A stretch of 64,000 nucleotides of DNA, from contig CAVPOQ010000007.1 in assembly GCA_963707145.1 (NCBI GenBank), positions 434,001 to 498,000 of the forward strand, written 5' to 3'. Source of the stretch: RPQJ01 sp963707145 (GTDB lineage Bacteria; Pseudomonadota; Gammaproteobacteria; Steroidobacterales; Steroidobacteraceae). A program made the position numbers and the translations under genes. The stretch's first letter is position 1; the number at the start of each line of letters is the position of its first letter. The notes beneath the pieces were generated by a model that saw only the letters and a list, made by a program, of their open reading frames with translations, did no database searches and was not told where the DNA came from. This document shows positions 33,784 to 43,600 of this stretch, one piece after another.

Positions 33784-35064
33784 ATGTCCACAGAACAGCA
33801 GCGATTGTTCGCTCCGCGGCGCTTCCTCAGTCGACTGACCCGCGGCACGCTGGCCGTGATCATGGCCGGCGGCCGGGGCGAGCGCCTCCGCCACCTCACC
33901 GAGGACCGCTGCAAGCCCGCGACGCCCTTCGGCGGGAAGTTCCGCATCATCGATTTCGCGCTCTCCAACTGCGTGAACTCCGGCATCCGCCAGATCTCGG
34001 TGCTCAGCCAGTACAAGGCGCACTCGCTGATCCAGCACATCCAGCGCGGCTGGGGATATCTCAAGGGTGAGTTCGGCGAGTTCGTCGAGATCATCCCCGC
34101 GCAGCAGCGCAAGGGCTCCGAGTGGTACCAGGGCACAGCCGACGCGCTCTGGCAGAACATGGAGATCCTCCGCGCCCACCGGCCGCTGCACGTGCTGGTG
34201 CTGGCCGGGGACCACATCTACAAGATGGACTACGGTCCGATGATCGGCTTCCACGTCGAGAAGGAAGCCGACATCACGGTGGGCGTCGTCGAGGTGCCGG
34301 TGGTTCGCGCGCGCGAGTTCGGCGTGCTCACCGTGGACGACACCAACCGCGTGCTGCGCTTCCAGGAGAAGCCGCTCGATCCCGATCCGATTCCGGGCCG
34401 TCCCGACGTGGCGCTCGCCTCGATGGGCATCTACGTCTTCAACCCGCGGCTGCTGGAGCGCCTGCTGCGTACCGATGCCGAGGATCCGTCCTCGGCCCAC
34501 GACTTCGGCAAGAACATCATCCCGGGCGCGATCGACAAGCTGCGGGTGTTCGCCTATCCCTTCGAGGATGTGCGTACCAAGGCTCAGAACTACTGGCGCG
34601 ACGTGGGTACGGTTGACGCGTACTACGAAGCCAACATGGAGCTGGTGCGCGTGTCACCCGAACTCAACATCTACGACGAGCAGTGGCCGATCTGGACCTA
34701 CCAGGAACAGCTGCCACCGGCGAAATTCGTGTTCGACGACGAGGACCGCCGCGGCTCCGCCATCGATTCGATGGTCTCCGGTGGCTGCATCATCTCGGGC
34801 TCGCGCGTCTCCAACTCGCTGCTCTTCTCCAACGTGCGCGTGCACGACTACTCGACGATCGATGGCGCGGTGGTCCTGCCGCGGGTGAGGGTGGGCGAGC
34901 GCTGCGTGATCCGCCGCGCGATCATCGACGAGGGGACGCTGATCCCGGACGACATGCAGATCGGCGTCGATCCGGCCGCGGACGCCGAGCGCTTCTACGT
35001 TACCGAGGGCGGCGTCGCGCTGGTGACGGCCGCCATGCTGCGTACCGCGGGGCGGACCGGTTGA
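33784..35064 (+). CDS. glgC: Glucose-1-phosphate adenylyltransferase
   Basis: A 426-residue enzyme making ADP-glucose from ATP and glucose-1-phosphate, the committed step of bacterial glycogen synthesis. The nucleotide-binding loop VIMAGGRGERL is at 25-35, followed by FGGKFRIIDFALSNCVNSGIR, WYQGTADALWQN, VLVLAGDHIYKMDY and FQEKP. The C-terminal left-handed beta-helix (about 310-415) contains SGGCIISGSRVSNSLLFSNVRV. The length matches E. coli GlgC. ATG 33784 is chosen; in-frame sequence upstream is not conserved. glgA is convergent 0.6 kb downstream, an arrangement unlike the usual glgBXCAP operon. Confidence 0.96.
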   Translation: MSTEQQRLFAPRRFLSRLTRGTLAVIMAGGRGERLRHLTEDRCKPATPFGGKFRIIDFALSNCVNSGIRQISVLSQYKAHSLIQHIQRGWGYLKGEFGEFVEIIPAQQRKGSEWYQGTADALWQNMEILRAHRPLHVLVLAGDHIYKMDYGPMIGFHVEKEADITVGVVEVPVVRAREFGVLTVDDTNRVLRFQEKPLDPDPIPGRPDVALASMGIYVFNPRLLERLLRTDAEDPSSAHDFGKNIIPGAIDKLRVFAYPFEDVRTKAQNYWRDVGTVDAYYEANMELVRVSPELNIYDEQWPIWTYQEQLPPAKFVFDDEDRRGSAIDSMVSGGCIISGSRVSNSLLFSNVRVHDYSTIDGAVVLPRVRVGERCVIRRAIIDEGTLIPDDMQIGVDPAADAERFYVTEGGVALVTAAMLRTAGRTG

Positions 35065-35615
35065 GGTCGCCGCCCGGCGCGGCGCGCGTCGCTGAACCAG
35101 GGGAAACGCCAACCTGGAGGCGCCTTGCTGCGCTCGCACTGCTCGCCGCGCTTTCCGTCGTGGCCGGCTGCGCGTCGATGGGACCGAATCTCGTGGCACC
35201 GCAGCTCAGCCTGGTCGGCGTCCAGGTCATGTCCACCGACATGTTCGCGCAGCGCTTCAAGGTGCGCGTGCTGGTGAAGAACCCCAACGAGATCGAGCTG
35301 CCCGTGCGTGGCCTCGAGTACCAGATCATCCTGATGGGCGACAGCTTCGCCGACGGCACCAGCGACGACGCCTTCCTGCTGCCCGCGCAGGGCGAGGCCG
35401 AATTCGACATGGTGATCACCACGAACTTCATGAGCGCGTTCGGCCGCCTGCTGAGCCGGGTCGGCGGTGGCAAGCTCGAGGACATCGACTACGAGATCGT
35501 CGGCAAGCTCTACGTGGACAAGGGCGTGCTGAGGAAGATCCCGTTCAGCCACAACGGCACGGTGGACTTCACCAAGAGCCTGAAACCGCTGAAGTCGGAG
35601 CCGAAGTCGCTGTAG
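35061..35615 (+). CDS. LEA type 2 family lipoprotein
   Basis: A 184-residue protein. The TTG at 35061 overlaps the glgC stop as TTGA, so translation is probably coupled; no other start precedes the lipoprotein signal. Residues 15-34 (WRRLAALALLAALSVVAGC) form a signal with lipobox VAGC. The LEA-2/WHy domain (about 40-175) has LVAPQLSLVGVQV, RFKVRVLVKNPNEIELPVRGLEYQI and FSHNGTVDF. Bacterial LEA-2 proteins are linked to desiccation or osmotic stress by homology only. The link to glycogen synthesis is unexplained. Confidence 0.85.
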   Translation: MRSPPGAARVAEPGETPTWRRLAALALLAALSVVAGCASMGPNLVAPQLSLVGVQVMSTDMFAQRFKVRVLVKNPNEIELPVRGLEYQIILMGDSFADGTSDDAFLLPAQGEAEFDMVITTNFMSAFGRLLSRVGGGKLEDIDYEIVGKLYVDKGVLRKIPFSHNGTVDFTKSLKPLKSEPKSL

Positions 35616-35680
35616 CCGGCCGTGCCGGTCCGGCCGCCCGGGCCGCGGAGTTCCATGGGCCTGCGCTCCATGGCGGCCCT

Positions 35681-37135
35681 TCAGGGCACCGGCTGGATTC
35701 CCGAGTAGACGCGCTCGTACTCGAGCACCTGGCGGTCCCAGGAGAAGTCCTCGCGCATGCCGTTCGCCACGATGCGGCGCCACAGCGCGGGTTCGGCGTA
35801 CCACTCGAGCGCCTGCTCGAGCGCCCAGCGCACGCCGCCGGGGTCGAAGTCGTTGAACACGACGCCGGTGCCCTCGCCAGTGGCGGGATCAAAGTGGCGG
35901 ACCGAGTCGGCGAGCCCGCCAGTGCGCCGCACGATCGGCACGGTGCCGTACTTGAGGCTGTACATCTGGTTGAGTCCGCAGGGCTCGTACATCGACGGCA
36001 TCAGGAACAGGTCGGCCGAGGCCTCGATGCGGTGCGCGAACTCCTCGCTGTAGCCCGAGTAGAAGACCGCGCGCCCCGGATAGCGCTCCTGCAGGCTGTG
36101 CATGAAGGACTCGTAGTGATGCTCTCCGCTGCCGAGCGCCACCAGGCGAACACGGCCCTGCCCGATGAATTCCGGCAGCACCTCGTGCAGCAGGTCGATG
36201 CCCTTCTGGTGAGTGAGGCGCGTGACCATGCCGACGAGCGGCACCTTCGGCTGCGCCGTGATGCCGAGCAGCTTCAGCAGGGACCTGCGGTTCAGCGCCT
36301 TGCCACGCAGGTCGGACGCGTCGAAGTGGTGCGGCAGGTACGCGTCGGTCGCAGGATTCCACTCCTCGTAGTCGACGCCGTTGAGGATCCCGTGGACGGC
36401 CGCGCCACGCGCGCGCAGGTCGCCGTCGAGGCCGTGGCCTCCCTCGGGCGTGCGGATCTCGGCCGCGTAGGTGGGGCTCACGGTCGTGACGGCATCGGCG
36501 TACATCACGGCGTGCCGCATCGGGTTGATGCGGCCGGCGCCGAGGTCGCCATGGTGCAGCAGCCCCACGTCCACGCCGGGGCCCACGTCCCCGGCCCGGC
36601 CCGACCAGAACGCGCCCTGGTAGCCGATGTTGTGGATCGTGAACACGCTCTTCGCGGCGGCGAACAGGCTGTCCCAGGCATAGGCCGAGCGCAGCAGCAG
36701 CGGCGCGAACGCCGTGTGCCAGTCGTTCGCGTGCAGCACCTGGGGCGCGAAGCCCATGCGCTGGCAGCATTCGAACGCCGCGCGCACGAGCATCAGGTAG
36801 CGCAGGTGCTCGTCCGGGGCGTCGGAGTAGATGCGCGGCCGGTCGAACAGTGCCGGACACTCGACGAGGTAGACCCACAGTTCACTGTCGGGCACGCGCG
36901 CCGTCTGCACGCCGTAGCGGAACTCGTTCGACCCGACGCGGACGGTGAGGCCCTGCAGGAAATCCACCGGGTGACGGTCGACCCCGCGCAGGTCCATCCT
37001 GCCGTGCATCGGCATGAACACCCGCAGGTCGTGGCCGCGGCGGGCGAGGTTGCGGGTGAGCGCCGCAGCGACGTCTCCGAGCCCGCCGGTCTTGGCGAAC
37101 GGTGAGTACTCGGCCGAGAGGAAGCAGATGCGCAC
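35681..37135 (-). CDS. glgA: Glycogen synthase (ADP-glucose-dependent, GT5)
   Basis: A 484-residue glucosyltransferase extending alpha-1,4-glucan from ADP-glucose. KTGGLGDV at residues 15-22 binds the sugar nucleotide; HANDWHTAF, TIHNIGYQG, ILNGVDYEEWNP, GMVTRLTHQKGIDLL and the retaining-transferase motif PSMYEPCGLNQMYSLKYGTVPIVRRTGGL are all present. GTG 37135 is the start, with GGAGAGG upstream. The product pathway matches the convergent glgC. No glgB or glgP lies in the window. Confidence 0.96.
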   Translation of the reverse strand: MRICFLSAEYSPFAKTGGLGDVAAALTRNLARRGHDLRVFMPMHGRMDLRGVDRHPVDFLQGLTVRVGSNEFRYGVQTARVPDSELWVYLVECPALFDRPRIYSDAPDEHLRYLMLVRAAFECCQRMGFAPQVLHANDWHTAFAPLLLRSAYAWDSLFAAAKSVFTIHNIGYQGAFWSGRAGDVGPGVDVGLLHHGDLGAGRINPMRHAVMYADAVTTVSPTYAAEIRTPEGGHGLDGDLRARGAAVHGILNGVDYEEWNPATDAYLPHHFDASDLRGKALNRRSLLKLLGITAQPKVPLVGMVTRLTHQKGIDLLHEVLPEFIGQGRVRLVALGSGEHHYESFMHSLQERYPGRAVFYSGYSEEFAHRIEASADLFLMPSMYEPCGLNQMYSLKYGTVPIVRRTGGLADSVRHFDPATGEGTGVVFNDFDPGGVRWALEQALEWYAEPALWRRIVANGMREDFSWDRQVLEYERVYSGIQPVP

Positions 37136-37186
37136 GGGCCTCTCCGGGTCAGGACGCCCGCACCGGCGGCGGCGGGCGCGTGCGGC

Positions 37187-37672
37187 TCAGGAGCGCTTGT
37201 CGTCCTCGTCGCGGTCCTTGTCCCGCTTCGGCAGCAGCACGCCCAGCATGGTCTCCTGGACCTTGGCCAGCGCCTCGAGGTTCTGGCGCGTGCGGTCCGC
37301 GACCGCAGCGAGCGGCGTGTGCGCCACGATCTTCGAGATCTGCGACTGCAGTGCGTCCTGCTGGTTGAGGAACATCTCGATGCTGCGCTCGAGGAAGCTC
37401 GCGAGATATCCCTGCAACGAGTTGCCGTAGAAGCGGATGATCGCCTCGAGCACCTTGGTGCTGAGGATGGGCCGTCCGAACTGTTCCTGCTCGGCGATCA
37501 CCTGCAGCAGGATGTGCCGCGTGATGTCGTTGCCGGTCTTGTCCTCGACGACCCGCAGCTTCTCGCCCTTCACGATCAGCCCGCGGATGTCGTCGAGGGT
37601 GATGTGGCGGCTCTGCGAAGCGTCGTAGAGGCGGCGGTTCGCGTACTTCTTGATCAGGCGTTCCTGGCTCAT
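37187..37672 (-). CDS. phaR: Polyhydroxyalkanoate synthesis regulator (PhaR)
   Basis: A 161-residue DNA-binding protein. The PHB_acc_N domain (LIKKYANRRLYDASQSRHITLDDI, about 6-28) and accumulation-regulator repeat (GRPILSTKVLEAIIRFYGNSLQGYLASFLERSIEMF) are clear. PhaR proteins repress phasin genes and bind PHA granules. The C terminus is charged (KRDKDRDEDDKRS). ATG 37672 is the conserved start. It is divergent from a MaoC hydratase, an arrangement that fits carbon storage, although no phaC or phasin gene is in the window. Confidence 0.93.
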   Translation of the reverse strand: MSQERLIKKYANRRLYDASQSRHITLDDIRGLIVKGEKLRVVEDKTGNDITRHILLQVIAEQEQFGRPILSTKVLEAIIRFYGNSLQGYLASFLERSIEMFLNQQDALQSQISKIVAHTPLAAVADRTRQNLEALAKVQETMLGVLLPKRDKDRDEDDKRS

Positions 37673-37825
37673 GCCCGCAGTGTACCTCAGGGCTCTTGCG
37701 CCGCAAAAAAGACGCTGGCGCGACGAGTGTCGGGCGGCAGCGGCCGGACCGTGCGGGGCTGGCCGACGGGCGGCGAGCGGCCCTAGACTGCCGCTCGGCC
37801 GCCCACCGGCACGACGAGGCACCCC

Positions 37826-38293
37826 ATGTCCCAGCAGATCGTGTTCGAGCAGCTCCAGGCGCAGGTCGGCCAGCAGGTCCATCTCAGCGACTGGTACGAC
37901 GTCACCCAGGCGCGCATCGACGCGTTCGCGGCGGCGACCGGCGACCATCAGTGGATCCACGTGGACCCTGAGCGCGCGACACGCGAATCACCGTGGAAGA
38001 CCACGATCGCGCACGGCTACCTGACGTTGTCGCTGTACCCGCTGCTGCGCGGGCTGGTGACCGCCGACAGCCCGCCGTTCCCGGGCGTGCGCCAGGTGGT
38101 CAACTACGGCCTCGACAGGCTGCGCTTCCCGAGCGCCGTGCCGAGTGGCAGCCGGGTGCGCGCCCGCAGCGTGCTGCTCAAGGTCGAGCCGGTCGACGGT
38201 GGGCTGCAGCTCACCGAACGCTACACGGTGGAGGTCGAGGGCCAGCCGAAGCCCGCCTGCGTGGCCGACGCGATCATGCGGCTGTACTTCTAG
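37826..38293 (+). CDS. MaoC family (R)-specific enoyl-CoA hydratase-like protein
   Basis: A 155-residue hot-dog-fold protein. The hydratase-2 catalytic motif is visible as FAAATGDHQWIHVDPERA, with Asp in TGD and His in WIH, followed by TIAHGYLTLSLYPLL. Such enzymes hydrate trans-2-enoyl-CoA to (R)-3-hydroxyacyl-CoA, the reaction that feeds PHA synthesis when done by PhaJ. Divergent placement from phaR supports, but does not prove, a PHA role. ATG 37826 is close to GAGGC. Confidence 0.92.
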   Translation: MSQQIVFEQLQAQVGQQVHLSDWYDVTQARIDAFAAATGDHQWIHVDPERATRESPWKTTIAHGYLTLSLYPLLRGLVTADSPPFPGVRQVVNYGLDRLRFPSAVPSGSRVRARSVLLKVEPVDGGLQLTERYTVEVEGQPKPACVADAIMRLYF

Positions 38294-38389
38294 TCGCTTC
38301 TTGAGTCATTCCCCGCGGGCATGACCCCGCACCGGCCGGCTCGGCTATAGTCCGCCGCCCGGCGCCCGTCGGCGCCCGCGGAGGCCACG

Positions 38390-39331
38390 ATGATCCACGA
38401 CAGCATCCTCGGCACCATCGGCCGCACGCCGATCGTGCGCGTCAACCGCCTCGCGCCCCCGCACGTCTCGATGTACGTGAAGTGCGAGTTCTTCAATCCG
38501 CTCTCCTCGGTGAAGGACCGCCTCGCGATCGCGATCATCGAGGACGCCGAGCGCAGTGGCGCGCTGAAGCCCGGCCAGACCGTGGTCGAGGCCACCTCCG
38601 GCAATACCGGCATCGCGCTCGCGATGGTCTGCGCAGCCAAGGGCTATCCGTTCGTGGCGGTGATGGTCGAGACCTTCTCGGTGGAGCGCCGCAAGATCAT
38701 GCGCATGCTGGGCGCGAAGGTGATCCTCACGCCCGCCGCGGAACGCGGCTCGGGCATGGTGCGCAAAGCCGAGGAACTCGCGAAGCAGCACGGCTGGTTT
38801 CCCGCCCGGCAGTTCGAGAATCCCGCGAACCCGGCCTATCACCGCCAGACCACCGGTCCCGAGATCCTGAGCGACTTCGCCGGCCGGCGTCTCGACTCCT
38901 TCGTCACCGGCTGGGGCACGGGCGGCACGCTGACGGGCGCGGGGGAGATGATCCGGCTGGCACGGCCCGAGGTGGAGATCGTGGTCACCGAGCCGGCGGG
39001 TGCCTCGCTGCTCGCGGGCGCGGAGTTCAAGCCGCACAAGATCCAGGGCTGGACCCCGGACTTCGTGCCGAAGGTGCTCAACCGCTCGGTGCCGCATCGC
39101 ATCGTCCCGGTGACCGACGAGGAGTCCATTGCGGCCGCTCGATCGCTTGCGCGCAGCGAGGGCATCTTCTGCGGAATTTCCGCCGGCGGCACCTTCGCCG
39201 CGGCGCTCAGGGTCGCCGAGGGTGCGCCCGACGGCTCGGTGATCCTCGCGATGCTGCCCGATACGGGCGAGCGCTACCTCACGACGGCGCTGTTCGAGGG
39301 CATCGCCGAGGGTTCCGACCCGGAGCCCTGA
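38390..39331 (+). CDS. cysK: Cysteine synthase A (O-acetylserine sulfhydrylase)
   Basis: A 313-residue PLP enzyme making cysteine from O-acetylserine and sulfide. The PLP lysine is Lys42 in NPLSSVKDRLA; TSGNTGIALAMV binds substrate, GWGTGGTLTGAGE binds the PLP phosphate, and GISAGGTFAAAL closes the site. Length and motifs match CysK, without a CysM-type change recognised. ATG 38390 follows GCGGAGG. A hairpin at 39376-39398 may end its transcript. Confidence 0.93.
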   Translation: MIHDSILGTIGRTPIVRVNRLAPPHVSMYVKCEFFNPLSSVKDRLAIAIIEDAERSGALKPGQTVVEATSGNTGIALAMVCAAKGYPFVAVMVETFSVERRKIMRMLGAKVILTPAAERGSGMVRKAEELAKQHGWFPARQFENPANPAYHRQTTGPEILSDFAGRRLDSFVTGWGTGGTLTGAGEMIRLARPEVEIVVTEPAGASLLAGAEFKPHKIQGWTPDFVPKVLNRSVPHRIVPVTDEESIAAARSLARSEGIFCGISAGGTFAAALRVAEGAPDGSVILAMLPDTGERYLTTALFEGIAEGSDPEP

Positions 39332-39375
39332 GCGGCCGCCGTTGCGCAGATAAAGTCCGGTTCCCGGCCGGCAGG

Positions 39376-39398
39376 CGGGATGCGAGCGGCGCATCCCG
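39376..39398 (+). terminator. Possible terminator hairpin after cysK
   Basis: CGGGATGC (39376-39383) pairs with GCATCCCG (39391-39398) around a seven-base loop, 45 bases after the cysK stop. Only TTG follows, so a weak or Rho-assisted terminator is the most that can be claimed. Confidence 0.35.
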
Positions 39399-39423
39399 TT
39401 GCCCGTCCGCCGCGAATGAGTGG

Positions 39424-39429
39424 GATAAT
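39424..39429 (+). promoter_or_regulatory. Candidate -10 element for the RND efflux genes
   Basis: TGGGATAAT ends at 39429 and lies 49 bases before the adaptor start. A weak TTGCCC (39399-39404) sits 19 bases upstream. The -10 is good; the -35 and spacing are poor. Confidence 0.35.
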
Positions 39430-39477
39430 CCCCGCCCAAACCGCCATGTCGGCGCCCCGCGGCGCGGTCCGAACCAG

Positions 39478-40689
39478 ATGTCTGACACACTCAAGAAGGT
39501 GCTGCTTGGCGCCGTCGCCGGCGCGCTGCTCGTGCTGTTCTACGTGCACGTCGTCGGGGAGCGGGCGAAGCGCGACCCCGCGGCGCTGGGCGGGAGTCCG
39601 CAGGGCGGGCCGCCAGCAGGAGTACGCCCGGGTGGCGGCCCGGCCAGCGGCGTGCCCGGCGCGGGACGCCCGCCCGGTGCGGGAGGACCTCCCGGCCCAG
39701 GCGGCGGTCCCCCGGTCGGCGTGATCGCGGTGCCGGTGCGCAGCGAGCGGCTCGCGTTCGAACTCGAGGCGCTTGGTACCGCGCGCGCCAACGAGTCGGT
39801 GGACATCACCGCGAAGGTTGCCAACCAGGTGACCGCGGTGCGCTTCGAGGAGGGCCAGCGGGTGCGCCGCGGCGCGGTGCTCGTCGAACTCGACGGCGTG
39901 CAGGCGCGCGCCGACCTCGCGGTGGCGGAGGCGGTCCTCGCGGAGAGCCGCAGCCAGTACCAGCGCTCGCGCGAGCTCTACTCGACCAAGGTACTGTCCG
40001 ACTCACAGATCGAGCAGATCGAGTCGACCTTCAAGGCGAACGAGGCGCGCGTGGCCTCGGCCCGCGCGCGCGTGAGCGACACGGTGATCCGCGCGCCGTT
40101 CGACGGGCGCACCGGGCTGCGCCGCGTCAGCGTCGGCAGCCTGATCAGCCCGGGCACGGTGATCACCACGCTCGACGACACGAGCACGATCAAGCTCGAC
40201 TTCACCATCCCCGAGACGTTCCTCGCAGCCGTTACGCCCGGGCTCGACATCACCGCCGGCAGCATCGCCTACCCCGACGCCCGCTTCGGCGGACGCGTTG
40301 CGAGCGTGGACTCGCGCGTGGATCCGGCAACGCGCTCGGTGACCGTGCGCGCCCTGCTGCCGAACCCCGAGGGGCTGCTGAAGCCGGGCATGTTCCTCAC
40401 CGTGCGGCTGTCGCGCGGCGCGATCGACGCGCTGCTGGTGCCCGAGCATTCGCTGGTGCCCGAGCAGGGCGACGTGTTCGTGTTCGTCGTGAAGGACGGC
40501 GCCGCCGAGAAGCGGCGCGTGCGCATCGGGGAGCGCCGGGTGGGCGACGTGCAGGTGGTCGAGGGGCTGGTCGCGGGCGAACTCGTCGTCACCGAGGGCA
40601 CGCAGAAGCTGCGCGACGGGGCGCCGGTGCGCCTTTCCGAGGCGGCGGACGGCGCGGCGCCTGCGGTGGCGCACGGGAAGGCGCCGTGA
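39478..40689 (+). CDS. RND efflux periplasmic adaptor (membrane fusion protein)
   Basis: A 403-residue MFP. One N-terminal membrane anchor (LKKVLLGAVAGALLVLFYVHVV) is followed by an unusual Gly/Pro-rich linker (about residues 35-82). Then come the barrel-sandwich domain (VDITAKVANQVTAVRFEEGQ, VLVELDGVQARADL), an alpha-hairpin (SRSQYQRSRELYSTKVLSDSQIEQIESTFKANEARV), a beta-barrel (APFDGRTGLRRVSVGSLISPG) and a membrane-proximal domain. ATG 39478 is chosen. Its stop overlaps the pump start as GTGA. It would link the RND pump to an outer-membrane channel; no TolC-type gene is adjacent. Confidence 0.93.
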   Translation: MSDTLKKVLLGAVAGALLVLFYVHVVGERAKRDPAALGGSPQGGPPAGVRPGGGPASGVPGAGRPPGAGGPPGPGGGPPVGVIAVPVRSERLAFELEALGTARANESVDITAKVANQVTAVRFEEGQRVRRGAVLVELDGVQARADLAVAEAVLAESRSQYQRSRELYSTKVLSDSQIEQIESTFKANEARVASARARVSDTVIRAPFDGRTGLRRVSVGSLISPGTVITTLDDTSTIKLDFTIPETFLAAVTPGLDITAGSIAYPDARFGGRVASVDSRVDPATRSVTVRALLPNPEGLLKPGMFLTVRLSRGAIDALLVPEHSLVPEQGDVFVFVVKDGAAEKRRVRIGERRVGDVQVVEGLVAGELVVTEGTQKLRDGAPVRLSEAADGAAPAVAHGKAP

Positions 40690-43600
40690 AGATCTCGGAG
40701 GTCTCGGTCCGGCGTCCGGTGTTCGCGACCGTCGTGAGCCTGATGCTGGTGATCCTGGGCCTGCTCGCCTACACGCGCCTCTCGGTCCGCGAGCTGCCCG
40801 AGGTCGAGTCGCCCGTCGTCTCGATCGAGACCACCTACCGCGGCGCCGCGTCCGACGTCGTCGAGACCAAGATCACGCAGGTGATCGAGGACCGCGTCTC
40901 GGGCATCGAGGGCGTGACCAAGATCACCTCGCAAAGCGTCGACGGCCGCTCCAGCATCAACCTGGAGTTCATTCCCGAGCGCAACGTGGACGAGGCGGCG
41001 AACGACGTGCGGGATCGCGTCTCGCGCGTCGCGGCGCAGCTGCCGCCGGAAGCCGACCCGCCGGAGATCGGCAAGGTGGACTTCAACGCCGAGCCCGTCA
41101 TCTGGGTGAACCTCTCGAGCAGCACGCTGAACGTGCTCGAGCTGACCGACTACGCCGAGCGCACCATCGCCGAGCGGCTCGGCGTGCTGCCGGGCGTGGC
41201 GCGCGTACGCCTGGGCGGCGCGCGCCGCTACGCGATGCGCGTGTGGATCGAGCGTGAGGCGCTCGCCGGACGCCAGCTCACGGTGGCCGACGTCGAGGCC
41301 GCGCTGCGTCGCGAGAACGTGCAGCTGCCGGCCGGGCGCCTGGAGTCCTCGCAGCGCGAGCTCACGCTGCGCACCGAAACCGGGCTCGATACCGAGCAGG
41401 ACTTCCGCAACCTCGTGATCGGTCGCGGCGCCGACGGATACCTCGTGCGGCTCGGCGAGGTCGCCGACGTGCGGCTCGCCGCCGAGAACGAGCGCAGCCT
41501 GTCGCGCTCCAACGGCGTGCCCGGCATCAGCGTCGGCGTCGAGCAGATCTCCAAGGCCAATACCCTCGAGGTGGCGGCGGCCGTGCGCGCCGAGCTCGAG
41601 CGGCTGCGCCCGGAGCTGCCCGAGGGCACGGTGCTCGAGGTGAACATGGACCGCTCGGTGTTCATCGAGGAGTCCATGAAGGAGGTCGTCTACTCGCTGC
41701 TGATCGCCATGCTGCTGGTGCTGGCGGTCATCTACCTGTTCCTCGGCAACGTGCGGGCGACGCTCATCCCCGCGGTCACGATCCCGGTATCCATCATCGC
41801 CTCGTTCATGGTGATGTCCTGGTTCGGATTCTCGATCAACGTGCTGACCCTGCTCGGCCTGGTGCTCGCCATCGGCCTGGTCGTGGACGACTCGATCATC
41901 GTGCTCGAGAACATCTACCGGCGCCTGGAGGGCGGCGAGCCGCCACTGATCGCCGCCGTGGACGGCAGCCGGGAGATCGGCTTCGCCGTGATCGCCACCA
42001 CCGTCGTGCTCGTGGCGGTGTTCGTGCCGATCTCCTTCCTGCAGGGCAACGTCGGCAAGCTGTTCCGCGAGTTCGGCATCACGGTCGCCGCGGCGGTGAT
42101 GTTCTCCTCGCTGGTCGCGCTCACGCTGACGCCGATGATGTGCTCGAAGCTGCTCGCCGGCGGCGCGACGCGCTCGCGGCTGTCGAACGTCGTGGACGCC
42201 TTCTTCCATCGTCTCTCGAGCGGCTACGACCGGCTGTTGCGTCGGCTGATGCTCCGGCCGTGGCTGGTGATCGGTGCCACCATGGGCGCGATGGCGGTCG
42301 CCGCACTGTTGTTCCGCACGCTGCCATCGGAGCTCACGCCGCCTGAGGACCGCGGCATGATGTTCTTCGGCCTGACCGGCCCCGAGGGCGCGTCGCTCGA
42401 GTACATGGACCGGCATGCGCGCATCGCCGAGGGCATCCTGGCGCGCGAGATCGAGGGCGGCGAGGTGGTGCGCGCCAACCTGCGCATCCCCGGCGGGTTC
42501 GGCGGCGCGAGCGAACTCAACCAGGCGCGCGGCTTCGTGGTGCTCGCGCCCTGGGGCGAGCGCGAGCGCAGCGCCGAGCAGATCGCGCAGTCCGTGCGCA
42601 CGCAGTTGAACCAGATTCCGGGTGTGCGGGCATCCGTGGGTGCGCCGAGCGGCTGGGTGCGCGGCGGCGGCTCGCCGGTGCAGGTGGTGCTCGGCGGCAC
42701 CGACTACGCCGACCTCGTCCAGTGGCGCGACCTGCTGATGCAACGCATGCAGGAGAACCCGAACCTCACCAACGTGCAGTCGAACTACGAGGAACGCAAG
42801 CCCGAGGTGCGCGTCGCCGTGGACCGCGACCGCGCCGCCGACCTCGGCGTTTCGCTGCAGACCGTGGGCCGCACGCTCGAGACGGTGCTCGGCTCGCGCA
42901 TCGTGACCACATTCGTGGACCGCGACCGCGAGTACAACGTGATCCTGCAGGGACGGGCCGAGGATCGCGCGACGCCGTCGGATCTCGACAACCTCTACGT
43001 GCGCTCCGACCGCACCGGCGAGCTGATCCCGCTGTCGAACCTCGTGCAGCTCACCGAGACCGCGGGCCCGACGCGGCTCAACCGCTTCGACCGCCTGCGC
43101 GCGATCACGATCAGCGCGGCGCTCGCGCCGGGCTATCCGCTCGGCGACGCACTCGACTTCGTCGGCAAGGTGGTCGAGCAGGAACTGCCGGCGGCCGCGC
43201 GGCTCAACTACGACGGCGAGTCCCGCGAGTTCCGCAACTCCGGCGGGCAGCTCTACTGGATGTTCCTGCTGGCGCTGGTGGTGGTGTTCCTGGTGCTCGC
43301 GGCGCAGTTCGAGAGCTTCCTGCACCCGTTCGTGATCATGACGACCGTGCCGCTCGCCGTGATCGGCGCGCTGGTGGGGCTGTGGATGTACGGGATGTCG
43401 ATCAACGTGTTCAGCCAGATCGCGGCGATCATGCTGGTGGGCCTGGCGGCCAAGAACGGCATCCTGATCGTGGAGTTCGCGAACCAGCTGCGTGACCGCG
43501 GCATCGAGTACCGCGAGGCCGTGATCGAGGCGGCCTCGATCCGCCTGCGCCCGGTCCTGATGACGAGCCTCTGCACTGCGTTCGGTGCGCTGCCGCTGAT

